This document shows, piece after piece, positions 44,460 through 53,558 of a DNA stretch of 64,000 nucleotides; position 1 is the stretch's first letter; each line of letters opens with the position of its first letter. A program made the translations under genes and the position numbers. Under the pieces are notes generated by a model that did not search any database, was not told the origin of the DNA, and saw nothing but the letters and a program-made list of their open reading frames with translations. The stretch is from assembly GCA_964460185.1 (NCBI GenBank), contig CAYWTM010000003.1:6930-70929 (forward strand), read 5' to 3'. Source of the stretch: JAVJPJ01 sp040217295 (GTDB taxonomy: Bacteria > Pseudomonadota > Alphaproteobacteria > Rhodobacterales > Rhodobacteraceae).

Positions 44460-44773
44460 CCCCGGTCTCCTTCCGCCACGGGCGCGCGCGAGACCAGGGA
44501 TTGAAAGATCGATTCGGCCAGGCCGATTCCACCTTGTTCCGCCATCTCGCGCGCGTGGTCCATACGCAGGAGCGATGCGAACTGGTCTTCGCCCGCGCCC
44601 CCGCCAAAGCTTTGGCGGCTTTCGCCGAAACCCGCGTGTTTCAGCATTTCGGACAGGAAACCTGCCTCCAGCTCAATCGCCACGGCGCGCAAGGCGGCGT
44701 CCGTGTGACCGGGCGGGCGGGAAAGGGTTCGATCCGGCGAAACCGGGCCGACAGGCATCACGTCGAGTTGCAT
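44456..44773 (-). CDS. flgJ: Rod-binding protein FlgJ (cap domain only)
   Basis: A 105-residue protein containing just the FlgJ N-terminal rod-cap domain (AIELEAGFLSEMLKHAGFG ... FASLLRMDHAREMAEQGGIGLAESIFQSLV). The muramidase half of enteric FlgJ is absent; the separate SltF-like enzyme at 29317-30039 would supply it. It is divergent from fliK. Confidence 0.85.
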   Translation of the reverse strand: MQLDVMPVGPVSPDRTLSRPPGHTDAALRAVAIELEAGFLSEMLKHAGFGESRQSFGGGAGEDQFASLLRMDHAREMAEQGGIGLAESIFQSLVSRAPVAEGDRG

Positions 44774-44882
44774 CTCACTGTCTCCAATTGGAGGGATTTT
44801 CCCGACCCTGCCATCGGGACGTAAAGAATTCGTAAGGGCCTTCGCTGCTAGGGAAGCCGGGCAACCAACAGGGACAGCCAGA

Positions 44883-46364
44883 ATGGATGACCTCTTTCAG
44901 ATGATAACGCCCGTGGCGCGCGCAGCCTCCGGCGGCGGGCAACGAAACCGTCCTGATCCGCCGGACCAAGACGCGTTCGTGACGGTTTTCGAGGGGGCGG
45001 GCGCGTCTCCCGCCGGCACACCCGTCACCTCAACCCAGGATCTTGTAGATGATCTTGAGGGTGCGCTGGCCGAGCTGGGTAACCAGACGGCGATGCAGAT
45101 CTTGCCGGTTTCCGGTGGCCATCCGGCCATTCCTGTCGCCCCGGGCGACCCCGGCCAGGCATCGCAGGTTCGTGGGCGCCCGGGTCAGCCGGGGCAATGG
45201 ATTCCGGCGGGCGCCGCTGCCGTCAACGGCGGCCCTCTGGCCCCCGGTGCGGCGATGATGGCGGCGGGGTGGGCACAGGTCACCACGGGGCCTCTGGGCA
45301 TGACGCCAGACGGGGGTGACCATCCACCTGCGGCCCTGTCTCCGGCGACGCCTGCAGTAGCCGCCAATGCTGCCAACATCCCGATGGTGTCGCTGGACAA
45401 GGGGACCGCGGCAAGCCGAACAACGCCCGATGACCCGGCGCCGAATGCGCGACAGGGGGCGCGCGTTGGTGGCGTCGACATGCCTGCGCTGCCGATGGCC
45501 GATGCGGGTCGGCCGCGAATGGCGGCGCATGGATTGCCGGCCTTGGCCGGGTCTCAATTCGAACATCCGCTTCCTGCGCCCGTGTCGACTGGCCCGGTCG
45601 CGCCACGGGTGCCGGCCCCGGGATCGACGCCACCGGCCATCTCGGCGATTCCTGCCGCGTCGATGGGTGCGGACCAGGGAAGTCGTGCGTCCGGGGACGT
45701 GGCGCGGGAACCGGTCCAGTCCGTGCAACCCGAACCGCAGGCCTTGCCGGATCGAAAGATCGATACCGGGCCTCAAATTGCAGTGTTGGCCAAAGCGCAG
45801 GGCAACAACGCCGTCATGAAGGTACATTTTGGGCCAAGCCAACCCGGCGATCTGGCCGCAGGGCCGGATCTGGCCGTGGCGTCGACAGCGGCCTCGACCG
45901 CGTCCAATGCCGTGTCCGGTCCGCCCGGGTTGGCAAGCCCGCCTGCATCCCATGCGCCCTTGGTTGCACAGCAGATCGCGACGGCCCTGTCCGGCCCAGC
46001 CCGTGATCCCCGTGGCCCGGTCGAGATCGCGCTTGATCCCCCCGAACTTGGCCGCGTGCGCATGACACTGTCCGAAACAAACGGGGCCATGACGCTGACC
46101 ATTGCGGCCGAACGGCCCGAAACTGCGGATCTGATGCGGCGCCATTTGGCGGTTCTGCACGAGGAATTCGCGCGCGCGGGCCTCGACGGGCCCTCGGTGC
46201 ACATCTCGAACGCCGGCACGCAGGGCGGATCCGGGCAATCCAGACCGGATGGCCCGCCCATGACCGGGACGTCATCGGATCCCGCCGGATCGGCGAACGA
46301 TCACCACGGCCCCCGCCCCGAAGGTGACCCCGCGTCGTCTGACGGGCTCGATCTGCGCCTTTGA
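44883..46364 (+). CDS. fliK: Flagellar hook-length control protein FliK
   Basis: A 493-residue protein with a long low-complexity Pro/Ala/Gly-rich N-terminal and middle part (about 1-370), the flexible ruler, and a compact FliK C-terminal domain (about 375-450: GPVEIALDPPELGRVRMTLSETNGAMTLTIAAERPETADLMRRHLAVLHEEF). It is secreted during hook growth and triggers FlhB switching. It is followed 15 nt later by flgD, the hook cap, a common pairing. Confidence 0.9.
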   Translation: MDDLFQMITPVARAASGGGQRNRPDPPDQDAFVTVFEGAGASPAGTPVTSTQDLVDDLEGALAELGNQTAMQILPVSGGHPAIPVAPGDPGQASQVRGRPGQPGQWIPAGAAAVNGGPLAPGAAMMAAGWAQVTTGPLGMTPDGGDHPPAALSPATPAVAANAANIPMVSLDKGTAASRTTPDDPAPNARQGARVGGVDMPALPMADAGRPRMAAHGLPALAGSQFEHPLPAPVSTGPVAPRVPAPGSTPPAISAIPAASMGADQGSRASGDVAREPVQSVQPEPQALPDRKIDTGPQIAVLAKAQGNNAVMKVHFGPSQPGDLAAGPDLAVASTAASTASNAVSGPPGLASPPASHAPLVAQQIATALSGPARDPRGPVEIALDPPELGRVRMTLSETNGAMTLTIAAERPETADLMRRHLAVLHEEFARAGLDGPSVHISNAGTQGGSGQSRPDGPPMTGTSSDPAGSANDHHGPRPEGDPASSDGLDLRL

Positions 46365-46379
46365 AATCGGAGCTTCACG

Positions 46380-47051
46380 ATGGAGATCAACAGCATCATT
46401 CCCGCCGTATCGGCCAGCTCGACGCCAACGGGCAACGCGGCGGCCAAGACCAACATCACGTCGGATTTCGACATGTTCCTGCAGCTGCTGACCGCCCAGA
46501 TGCAGCATCAAGATCCGCTCGACCCGATGGACACCGATCAGTTTTCGGCGCAACTGGCCCAATTCTCGGCCGTGGAACAGCAGGTATACACCAACGAATT
46601 GCTCGAAGGTCTGCAGGCCGGCATGGCGACTCGGGGAATGGGCGATCTGGGCGGCTGGATCGGGATGGAGGCGCGGGCCAGGATGCCGGTGGATTTCGAG
46701 GGTCAGACCGTCACCGTTCTGGGCACCCGGAACGTGCTTGCCGACCGGATGGAGCTGATCGTGCGCAACGCACAGGGCGAGATCGTGCAGCAATCGCAGA
46801 TCCCGTTGAGCGAGGCGCCATTCGAATGGAACGGCACCGGCACCGACGCAAGCAGCCTGCCACACGGGGTCTACACCTTGTCGGTCCGGAACTGGTCGGG
46901 CGAAGACCTTTTGGATGACAGCGACGCGATGGTCTATTCCGTCGTCCAAGAGGCGCAAGTCGTCGGCACCGAGATCTGGCTGACCATGGCGGACGGGGCC
47001 AGCATCCCGGCCACCGACGTTCTTGGACTGCGTGCGCCGCAAGATGCCTAA
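46380..47051 (+). CDS. flgD: Flagellar hook cap protein FlgD
   Basis: The 223-residue scaffold for hook assembly, with N-terminal FDMFLQLLTAQMQHQDPLDPMDTDQFSAQLAQFSAVEQQVYTNELL, the FlgD signature, and a C-terminal beta-sandwich (VYTLSVRNWSGEDLLDDSDAM). It is last gene of the flagellar cluster, and its stop overlaps convergent ubiB by 4 bp. Confidence 0.94.
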   Translation: MEINSIIPAVSASSTPTGNAAAKTNITSDFDMFLQLLTAQMQHQDPLDPMDTDQFSAQLAQFSAVEQQVYTNELLEGLQAGMATRGMGDLGGWIGMEARARMPVDFEGQTVTVLGTRNVLADRMELIVRNAQGEIVQQSQIPLSEAPFEWNGTGTDASSLPHGVYTLSVRNWSGEDLLDDSDAMVYSVVQEAQVVGTEIWLTMADGASIPATDVLGLRAPQDA

Positions 47052-48580
47052 AGCGCGCTGATCACCGCGATCAATGCGGCCCCCATGACCACCCCCGCAG
47101 CGGCATATCCCAGGCGCTCCGGCCACGGATTGCGGCGCGAGGGCCTGGACGGATTGGCCTGCGCCAGCAGTGCCGCCTCGGCCAGGGCCGGCAGTCGCGG
47201 CCCAAAGCGTGCCAGCACCCGCGCCGTTCGGAACAGATCCCGCGCCAGCGCCTGCGGCCCGATGTTGCGGCCGATGTAATCCTCGACCACGGGGCGCGCG
47301 ACCGTCCAGATATTCATGTCTTCGGGATCCAGCGACCGCGCGACGCCTTCGACCACCACCATGGTGCGTTGCAGCAAGATCAGTTCGGTCCGGGTTTCCA
47401 TCCCGAACCGCTCGGTCACCTCGAACAGGTATGCCAGCAGGCGCGCCATGGAAATCCGGCTGGCCTCCATCCCGAAAATGGGCTCGCCCACCGATCGCAG
47501 CGCCTGGGCGAATTCGTCGATATCCCGGTCGGCGGGCACGTATCCGGCCTCGAAATGCACCTCGGCCACCCGGCGGTAATCCTTGCGGATGAACCCCATC
47601 AGGATCTCGGCATAGACCCGGCGCGTGTATTCATCGAGCCGCCCCATGATGCCGAAATCCAGCGCCACGATATCGCCGTTCGGCGCAACCTTGAGGTTGC
47701 CCTGATGCATGTCGGCATGGAAAAATCCGTCCCGCAGCGCATGGCGCAAAAAGGTCTGCAACACCCGCGCCGCCAGCGCCTTGCGGTCGTGTCCGGCTGC
47801 ATCGATCGCCGCCAGGTCGGACATCGCGACGCCGTTGGCCCAGGCCAGCGTCATCATCCGGCGCGAGGACAGGAACCATTCCACCTCCGGCACGGTAAAG
47901 CCGTCGTCCTTCAGCGTCGTGGCATGGAATTCCCCCGCAGCCGAGGCTTCGATGCGCAGGTCCAACTCGCGCAGGACCACGCCTTCGAAATGCTCGATCA
48001 CATCGCGCGGTCGCAGGCGGCGGGTGGCTGGCGACAATGTCTCGACCACCCAGGCGATCAGGTAGAACGCATCGATATCCTTGCGGAACGCCCGTTCGAT
48101 GCCGGGTCGCAGGATCTTGACGGCAACCTCGCGCCCATCGGTGGCCAGGCGCGCCCTGTGCACCTGCGCGATCGACGCCGCCGCCACCGCATCGGAAAAC
48201 TCCGTGAACATTTCGCCCAGGGGCCGCTCCATCTCGGATTCGACGGTCCGCTTGGCCACATCGGTGGGGAATGGCGCCAGCTTGTCTTGCAGGACCTGCA
48301 TCTGCAGCGCCATATCGGCGCCCACCACATCGGGGCGGGTCGAAAGGATCTGACCGAACTTGATATAGGCAGGCCCAAGTGCGGTCAGCGCACGGGGAAC
48401 AGGCGGCATCGCCGGATCGCCGCGCAGACCCAGCCATTTGAACGGCCAACCCAGGATACGGGCGGCAACGCGCACCGGGCGGGGGGCGTCCATCGCCTCC
48501 AGCACGGCCCCCATGGCGCCCGTCCGTTCAAAGGTCGCGCCCGTTCGGATCAGGCGCCAGATGTTGTGCGGGCCCCTCAC
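47048..48580 (-). CDS. ubiB: Ubiquinone biosynthesis regulatory kinase-like UbiB
   Basis: A 510-residue ABC1/ADCK/UbiB protein. The KxGQ motif ([13 protein letters not shown]) that replaces the glycine-rich loop, [22 protein letters not shown], and [18 protein letters not shown] catalytic-loop and metal motifs are present. Two C-terminal TM helices end the protein ([21 protein letters not shown]). It supports coenzyme Q synthesis at the membrane. It has a GTG start one base after the ubiE stop. Confidence 0.94.
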   Translation of the reverse strand: MRGPHNIWRLIRTGATFERTGAMGAVLEAMDAPRPVRVAARILGWPFKWLGLRGDPAMPPVPRALTALGPAYIKFGQILSTRPDVVGADMALQMQVLQDKLAPFPTDVAKRTVESEMERPLGEMFTEFSDAVAAASIAQVHRARLATDGREVAVKILRPGIERAFRKDIDAFYLIAWVVETLSPATRRLRPRDVIEHFEGVVLRELDLRIEASAAGEFHATTLKDDGFTVPEVEWFLSSRRMMTLAWANGVAMSDLAAIDAAGHDRKALAARVLQTFLRHALRDGFFHADMHQGNLKVAPNGDIVALDFGIMGRLDEYTRRVYAEILMGFIRKDYRRVAEVHFEAGYVPADRDIDEFAQALRSVGEPIFGMEASRISMARLLAYLFEVTERFGMETRTELILLQRTMVVVEGVARSLDPEDMNIWTVARPVVEDYIGRNIGPQALARDLFRTARVLARFGPRLPALAEAALLAQANPSRPSRRNPWPERLGYAAAGVVMGAALIAVISAL

Positions 48581-48581
48581 C

Positions 48582-49346
48582 TCAGATCTTCCAGCCCGAA
48601 TGCAGGGCCGCGATCCCCATGGACAGGTTGCGGTATTTCACCTGTTCGAACCCCGCCTGCCGGATCATCGCGGCAAAGCTTTCCTGGTCGGGGAACTTTC
48701 GGATCGATTCCACCAGGTACTGATAGCTGTCGCGATCATTGGCGATCATCTGGCCCATCCGCGGGATGACGTTGAACGAATACAGATCATACAGCTTCTG
48801 CATCCCGTCATTGGGCAACTGGCTGAATTCCAGCACCATCAGCCGCCCGCCCGGCTTCAGCACGCGATACGCCTCGGCCAGGGCGTCGGGGATGCGCACC
48901 ACGTTCCGGATGCCAAAGCTGATCGTGTAAACGTCAAAGGAATTGCTTTCGAAGGGCAGCGCCATCGCGTCGCCCACGATCCAGTCGAGCTTGTCGGCCA
49001 TCTGCTCGGCCTCGGCCCGCTTTTGCCCCTCGATCAGCATCGATTCGGTCATGTCGAGAACGGTGGCCTGCGCGCCCGGCGCGCGCTTGAGAAACCGGAA
49101 CGCCACATCACCGGTGCCGCCGGCCACATCCAGCAGGCGCTGGCCATCGCGCGGGGCCAGCCAATCCATCATCGCATCCTTCCAGATGCGGTGGATGCCC
49201 ATGCTCATCACGTCATTCATCACGTCATAGCGCGATGCGACATTGGAAAACACGCCATGCACCATGCCGGCCTTTTCGCCTTCATCCACGGTCTTGAACC
49301 CGAAATGGGTGGTCTGCCCTGTGGTATCTTCGGTGCCATCGGCCAT
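48582..49346 (-). CDS. ubiE: Ubiquinone/menaquinone C-methyltransferase UbiE
   Basis: A 254-residue class I SAM methyltransferase, with [15 protein letters not shown] as SAM motif I and the UbiE signatures ([38 protein letters not shown]). It methylates the demethoxy-quinol ring in coenzyme Q synthesis. ATG 49346 is preferred (AAAGGA 9 nt upstream) over an in-frame ATG 24 nt earlier. It forms an operon with ubiB and is divergent from mutM. Confidence 0.95.
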   Translation of the reverse strand: MADGTEDTTGQTTHFGFKTVDEGEKAGMVHGVFSNVASRYDVMNDVMSMGIHRIWKDAMMDWLAPRDGQRLLDVAGGTGDVAFRFLKRAPGAQATVLDMTESMLIEGQKRAEAEQMADKLDWIVGDAMALPFESNSFDVYTISFGIRNVVRIPDALAEAYRVLKPGGRLMVLEFSQLPNDGMQKLYDLYSFNVIPRMGQMIANDRDSYQYLVESIRKFPDQESFAAMIRQAGFEQVKYRNLSMGIAALHSGWKI

Positions 49347-49433
49347 GGGGGCTTGTCCTTTTCTCGTCACGCCCCTTCTTATAGGGGCCCTTCAGGGCGT
49401 TACAATGTCGCCCATTGCATAGGAAAGCCCGCT

Positions 49434-50303
49434 TTGCCCGAACTTCCAGAAGTCGAGACAGTGCGTCGCGGTCTGGCCCCCGTGCTCGAAGGCGCGCGGA
49501 TCGCCAAGGCCGCCGTCAATCGCCCCGATCTGCGCTGGCCCTTTCCGGACCGGATGGCCGAGCGGCTGACCGGCGCGCGGATCGACCGGCTGCGGCGGCG
49601 GTCCAAGTATATTCTGGCCGATCTGGACACCGGCGAAACCCTGATCATCCATCTGGGCATGTCCGGGCGCATGATCGTATCCGTGCCCGAGGGCGCGACC
49701 CGTGACGCGCTGGCCCAGTTTCACCATCTGCATGCCGCCCCGGAAAAACACGATCACGTGGTCATTGATACCGACGCGGGCGCCCGTGTCACGTTCAACG
49801 ACGCAAGGCGGTTCGGCGCGATGGACCTGACCCCGACCGCCACGGCAGAGGATCACTGGCTCTTGCGTGATATCGGGCCCGAGCCTTTGGGCAACAGCTT
49901 TGACGAAAACCACCTGATCTCGGCCTTTCACGGTCGCCGCAGCCCGGTCAAGACGGCGCTCCTGGACCAGCGCATCGTGGCCGGGCTTGGCAACATCTAC
50001 GTCTGCGAGGCGCTGTTCCGCGCCGGCATCTCGCCGTTGCGCCAGGCGGGTCGTATCGCAAGGCCCCGAGTCGCATCGCTGGTCCCGATCATCCGCGACG
50101 TGTTGACCGATGCGATCGCCGCCGGGGGGTCATCCTTGCGCGATTATCGGCAGGCGGACGGCGAATTGGGATATTTTCAACACACCTTTCGCGTTTATGG
50201 ACGTGAGGGCGAAATATGCCAAACACTTGACTGCCAACAGAAAATTGTCAGAAAGGTTCAGTCGGGCCGATCCAGTTTCTACTGCCCGACCTGCCAAAGA
50301 TAG
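49434..50303 (+). CDS. mutM: Formamidopyrimidine-DNA glycosylase MutM/Fpg
   Basis: A 289-residue base-excision enzyme removing 8-oxoguanine and formamidopyrimidines. After the start comes P2-E3, the catalytic Schiff-base proline and glutamate ([13 protein letters not shown]). [11 protein letters not shown] carries the conserved DNA-contact Lys, and a C-terminal zinc finger (C...C then CPTC) ends the protein. The start must be TTG 49434, since Pro2 has to follow it, and AGGAAAG lies 6 nt upstream. Upstream ATG codons in this frame would place the catalytic proline internally. Confidence 0.95.
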   Translation: MPELPEVETVRRGLAPVLEGARIAKAAVNRPDLRWPFPDRMAERLTGARIDRLRRRSKYILADLDTGETLIIHLGMSGRMIVSVPEGATRDALAQFHHLHAAPEKHDHVVIDTDAGARVTFNDARRFGAMDLTPTATAEDHWLLRDIGPEPLGNSFDENHLISAFHGRRSPVKTALLDQRIVAGLGNIYVCEALFRAGISPLRQAGRIARPRVASLVPIIRDVLTDAIAAGGSSLRDYRQADGELGYFQHTFRVYGREGEICQTLDCQQKIVRKVQSGRSSFYCPTCQR

Positions 50304-50367
50304 GTTGAAACCCCCTGAGCGGATGCTAACCCTGCCGTTCTGAGCAACAGCCAGAGAGCCCGTACAC

Positions 50368-51144
50368 ATGGCCTACGAGACCCTGATCGTCGACATCGAA
50401 GATCACATCGCGCTCATCAAACTCAATCGTCCCGATGCCCTGAACGCGCTGAATGCACAGCTTCTGGGGGAATTGGCCAAGGCCGTGAGCCTGGCCGATC
50501 AGAACGAAAAAGTGCGCTGTATCGTGCTGACCGGGTCGGAAAAGGCATTCGCCGCCGGTGCGGACATCAAGGAGATGGCCGAAAAGACCTTTGTCGAGGT
50601 GTTCACCGAAGATCTTTTCGCCACCGAGGCGGATGCCATCCTGCGCTGCCGCAAGCCGATCATCGCCGCCGTGTCGGGCTACGCCCTCGGGGGGGGCTGC
50701 GAACTGGCCATGATGTGCGATTTCATCATCGCGGCCGACACCGCCAAATTTGGCCAGCCCGAAATCAACCTGGGCGTCGTTGCCGGCATCGGCGGCACCC
50801 AGCGCCTGACACGATTCGTGGGCAAGTCCAAATCCATGGACATGCACCTGACCGGCCGCTTCATGACCGCAGAAGAGGCCGAGCGGTCCGGCCTTGTCAG
50901 CCGCGTGGTCCCCGCCAAGAAACTGATGGACGAGGCAATGGGTGCCGCCGCCAAGATCGCCGAGAAATCGCAATTGGCCACCATCGCCGTGAAAGAAGCC
51001 GTCAATCGCAGCTACGAGACCACCCTGCGCGAAGGTCTGCTGTTCGAACGCCGCCTGTTCAACGCGCTCTTCGCGACCGAGGATCAGTCCGAAGGGATGG
51101 CCGCCTTCCTCGAAAAACGCGAACCCCAGTTCCGGGACAAGTAG
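50368..51144 (+). CDS. Enoyl-CoA hydratase
   Basis: A 258-residue crotonase-fold enzyme. The oxyanion-hole segments are [11 protein letters not shown] and [14 protein letters not shown], with a conserved Glu in [20 protein letters not shown]. It hydrates trans-2-enoyl-CoA in fatty-acid or amino-acid degradation. It is 64 nt downstream of mutM, possibly with its own promoter, and convergent with the SHMT-like gene across a GC hairpin. Confidence 0.92.
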   Translation: MAYETLIVDIEDHIALIKLNRPDALNALNAQLLGELAKAVSLADQNEKVRCIVLTGSEKAFAAGADIKEMAEKTFVEVFTEDLFATEADAILRCRKPIIAAVSGYALGGGCELAMMCDFIIAADTAKFGQPEINLGVVAGIGGTQRLTRFVGKSKSMDMHLTGRFMTAEEAERSGLVSRVVPAKKLMDEAMGAAAKIAEKSQLATIAVKEAVNRSYETTLREGLLFERRLFNALFATEDQSEGMAAFLEKREPQFRDK

Positions 51145-51158
51145 CCGGATCTGCAGAA

Positions 51159-51177
51159 CGGCGCGCCATGCGCGCCG
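51159..51177. terminator. GC hairpin between echA and the SHMT-like gene
   Basis: A perfect 8-bp stem, CGGCGCGC with GCGCGCCG, has a 3-nt loop midway between convergent stops. There is no U run, so it may pause or cap both transcripts rather than act as a classical terminator. Confidence 0.45.
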
Positions 51178-51178
51178 C

Positions 51179-52495
51179 TCAAACCACGTAATGCAGCGTG
51201 TCGAACCGCGCCCGCATGGCGGCCGTGCGCGGGGCAATGGCTGACGGATCATTCGCGGCCAGTGCCTCCGCGATCAGGTCGGCCATCGCATCCACATCTT
51301 GCAGATCGACACCCCACCGCGCCAGCTCGGGCGTGCCAAAGCGCAGGCCGTTCATGTCGCCCGGCACCTCCGCGATGGGCAACCCGATGCCGCAGGCCAG
51401 GAACCCTGCCTGCCGCAGCGTTTTCGATGCGGCCTGCCCGCCGCCATAAGCCCCGGCCTCGATCGCGAATTGATGCGATGCCGTCGTCCCTTCTCCGGTT
51501 TCGAAAACCGGCAGGCCGCGCGCTTTCAGGGCGGCGGCCAGGGCCTGCGCCAGCGCGATCATCTTGGCGGCATAGGCGCGGCCATGCACCTTCCAATCCA
51601 GCATGGTGACGGCCAGCGCCGCCGATTTCGCCGCGTCGAAATTTGCGGTCATTCCGGGAAAGGCGATCCGGTCCAGCCGCTGCGCCAGGTCGGCCTCGTT
51701 CGTCACGATGATCCCACCCGCAGGCCCGCCCAGGCTCTTGTAGGTGCTCATGGTCATCATATGCGCGCCTTCGGCCAGCGGATCGGCCCAGGCCTTGCCG
51801 GCGATGATCCCGCATTGGTGGGCCGCGTCGAACATCAGCTTTGCGCCCACCTCGTCGGCGATGGCCCGGACAGCGCGCACCGGGTGTTCGAACAGGTTCA
51901 GGCTGGCCCCCAGGGTGATCAGTTTGGGTCGCTCTGCACGCGCCAGCGCGCCAAGGGCTGCGACATCCACGGTATAGCCGTCCGCCAGGACCGGCGCGGG
52001 CACGGTGCGCAACCCGTAAAGACCCGCACAGCCCGCCCCGTGATGGGTCACGTGCCCGCCGATCGATGCGGGCGGTGCGATGATCGTATCTCCGGGCCGG
52101 CAGGTCGCCATGAAGGCATACATGTTGGCCAAGGCGCCCGATGGCACCCGGATCTCGGCAAAACGCGCATCGAAAACCTCTGCGACCAGTTCGGCGGCGA
52201 TCACCTCGATCTCTTCGATGGCTTCCAGCCCCATCTCGTATTTGTCACCCGGATAGCCCAGCGAAGGCCGGCTTCCGATGCCGCAGGCAAGAAACGCTTC
52301 GGCCTTTGGATTCATGACATTTGTCGCCGGATTCAGGTTGAAGCACTCCGTCTCGTGGATCTGCCGGTTTTCCCCTGCCAGGGCCTCAAGACGGGCCAGA
52401 ACAGCCGCCGCACCAGATGTCGCGGTTGCGGCGGCGATGGTCTGCACGCGTGTTTCGCAAGTTTCGGGTACCCAGTTGCGTTGCGCCAATGTCAT
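51179..52495 (-). CDS. Serine hydroxymethyltransferase-like PLP enzyme
   Basis: A 438-residue fold-type I PLP enzyme related to GlyA. The pyridoxal Lys is expected in MSTYKSLGGPAGGIIV, and HVTHHGAGCAGLYG and FDAAHQCGIIAGKAW correspond to the cofactor-contact regions. The motif differs from the usual GlyA THKTLRGPRGG, so this may be an alpha-methylserine hydroxymethyltransferase or another GlyA paralogue rather than the main enzyme. ATG 52495 has GGAGG 7 nt upstream. It is divergent from rpsT. Confidence 0.82.
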   Translation of the reverse strand: MTLAQRNWVPETCETRVQTIAAATATSGAAAVLARLEALAGENRQIHETECFNLNPATNVMNPKAEAFLACGIGSRPSLGYPGDKYEMGLEAIEEIEVIAAELVAEVFDARFAEIRVPSGALANMYAFMATCRPGDTIIAPPASIGGHVTHHGAGCAGLYGLRTVPAPVLADGYTVDVAALGALARAERPKLITLGASLNLFEHPVRAVRAIADEVGAKLMFDAAHQCGIIAGKAWADPLAEGAHMMTMSTYKSLGGPAGGIIVTNEADLAQRLDRIAFPGMTANFDAAKSAALAVTMLDWKVHGRAYAAKMIALAQALAAALKARGLPVFETGEGTTASHQFAIEAGAYGGGQAASKTLRQAGFLACGIGLPIAEVPGDMNGLRFGTPELARWGVDLQDVDAMADLIAEALAANDPSAIAPRTAAMRARFDTLHYVV

Positions 52496-52703
52496 CGAAA
52501 TGCCTCCTGTTGGTGGTGCGATCATGTCGGCGCCGACGTTCAGGTGCAAACGGCATTTGCATAGGCGGGCCATCCCGGCTATACGGCGCGCCAGACATGC
52601 GTGTGAGGCCCGCTTCGGCCAGAATCGCCCGGTAGCGAACCCGGGGTCGGGATCTCCCGCGCTTAATGCTTTTTAGAGACCCGACGAAACGAGAGACACA
52701 CAC

Positions 52704-52970
52704 ATGGCCAATTCGCCCCAGTCCAAGAAACGCGCCCGTCAGAACGAGCGCCGCTTTGCTATCAACAAGGCCCGCCGTTCGCGCATCCGCACCTATCTGC
52801 GCCGCGTCGAAGAAGCGCTCGAATCCGGCGATCAGTCCGCCGCAGCCGAAGCGCTGAAGGCTGCCCAGCCCGAGTTGATGCGCGGCGTCACCAAGGGTGT
52901 GATGCACAAAAACACCGTTGCCCGGAAAATGTCGCGCCTGTCCAGCCGCGTGAAAGCTTTGGGCAACTGA
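52704..52970 (+). CDS. rpsT: Ribosomal protein S20
   Basis: An 88-residue, very basic protein ([38 protein letters not shown] ... [23 protein letters not shown]), full length for bS20, which binds 16S rRNA in the small subunit. It is followed by a strong terminator and the 588-bp gap to dnaA. rpsT next to dnaA is a conserved Rhodobacteraceae arrangement. Confidence 0.97.
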   Translation: MANSPQSKKRARQNERRFAINKARRSRIRTYLRRVEEALESGDQSAAAEALKAAQPELMRGVTKGVMHKNTVARKMSRLSSRVKALGN

Positions 52971-53558
52971 CTCGCCCCGTTTTACGGCGAAGTTGAAAAA
53001 CGATAAGGCGCTCCGCATCACCGGGGCGCCTTCTTTCGTTAGGAAATATCATTCGATATTAAGCTCATACCGAGCACCACCAGATTCGATTGCCATTCAC
53101 ATAACTGTCAAGAACGAAGAGTCGTTGCAGCGATCCACGACCATCCGCTACTTTCACCATGCGATTCAGGCGCCTTGGGGGGCGGATGAAAAGGCAGGGG
53201 CAGCACGCCCGAAACGATCCGGGTCACGGCCTGGGCAATGTCGGTTGATCCGAACGTTTCAAGCGTGACCCTTGGCAGGTTGGCTTGCCGGCATTGTGAC
53301 CGGACCGTCACCATTGCTTTGCCTTGGAATTATCCTTCCGATGCCAGAATTGGAGTCCAAAAAACTGGCGCCAAGGCCGGTGCATAAGTCTGCATCGGAC
53401 ATGATCGGTTTATGGCTCCTTTCGGCATCCAGGTCCGCACCAGGGGAAGGGACAGCCCCCGCGGCAAGGTGAACTGTGATTGTGGCCCGCATGAAACGCA
53501 GGGTCGGGAAGGATCAGGCTGTGGCAGGCGGCCAACGAAAACGAGGATACGAGGGTAC
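52971..53558. other. 588-bp rpsT-dnaA intergenic region (possible oriC or dnaA control region)
   Basis: No gene is supported here, although the dnaA frame is open from 53412. After the rpsT terminator the left part (about 53035-53140) is relatively AT-rich. One near-match to a DnaA box exists: TTATGCACC on the minus strand at 53379-53387, 8 of 9 to TTATNCACA. A GTGAC-N6-GTCAC dyad lies at 53296-53311. No cluster of DnaA boxes is visible, so origin function is uncertain; control of dnaA is more likely. No CtrA full site was found either. Confidence 0.45.
53005..53036 (+). terminator. rpsT terminator
   Basis: An 11-bp stem, AAGGCGCTCCG with CGGGGCGCCTT (one T-G wobble), has a 6-nt loop and is followed by CTTTCG. 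It lies 34 nt after the rpsT stop. Confidence 0.75.

Noticed and set aside
44821..44835. CtrA box between flgJ and fliK
   Set aside because: GTAA-N7-GTAA is 6 of 8 on either strand; not distinguishable from chance.
52496..52703. Glycine riboswitch before the SHMT-like gene
   Set aside because: No recognisable conserved riboswitch core; the leader on that strand is short.
53379..53387. DnaA box as proof of oriC
   Set aside because: One imperfect box is expected by chance; other candidates (53410-53418, TTATGGCTC) are worse. Reported only as uncertain.
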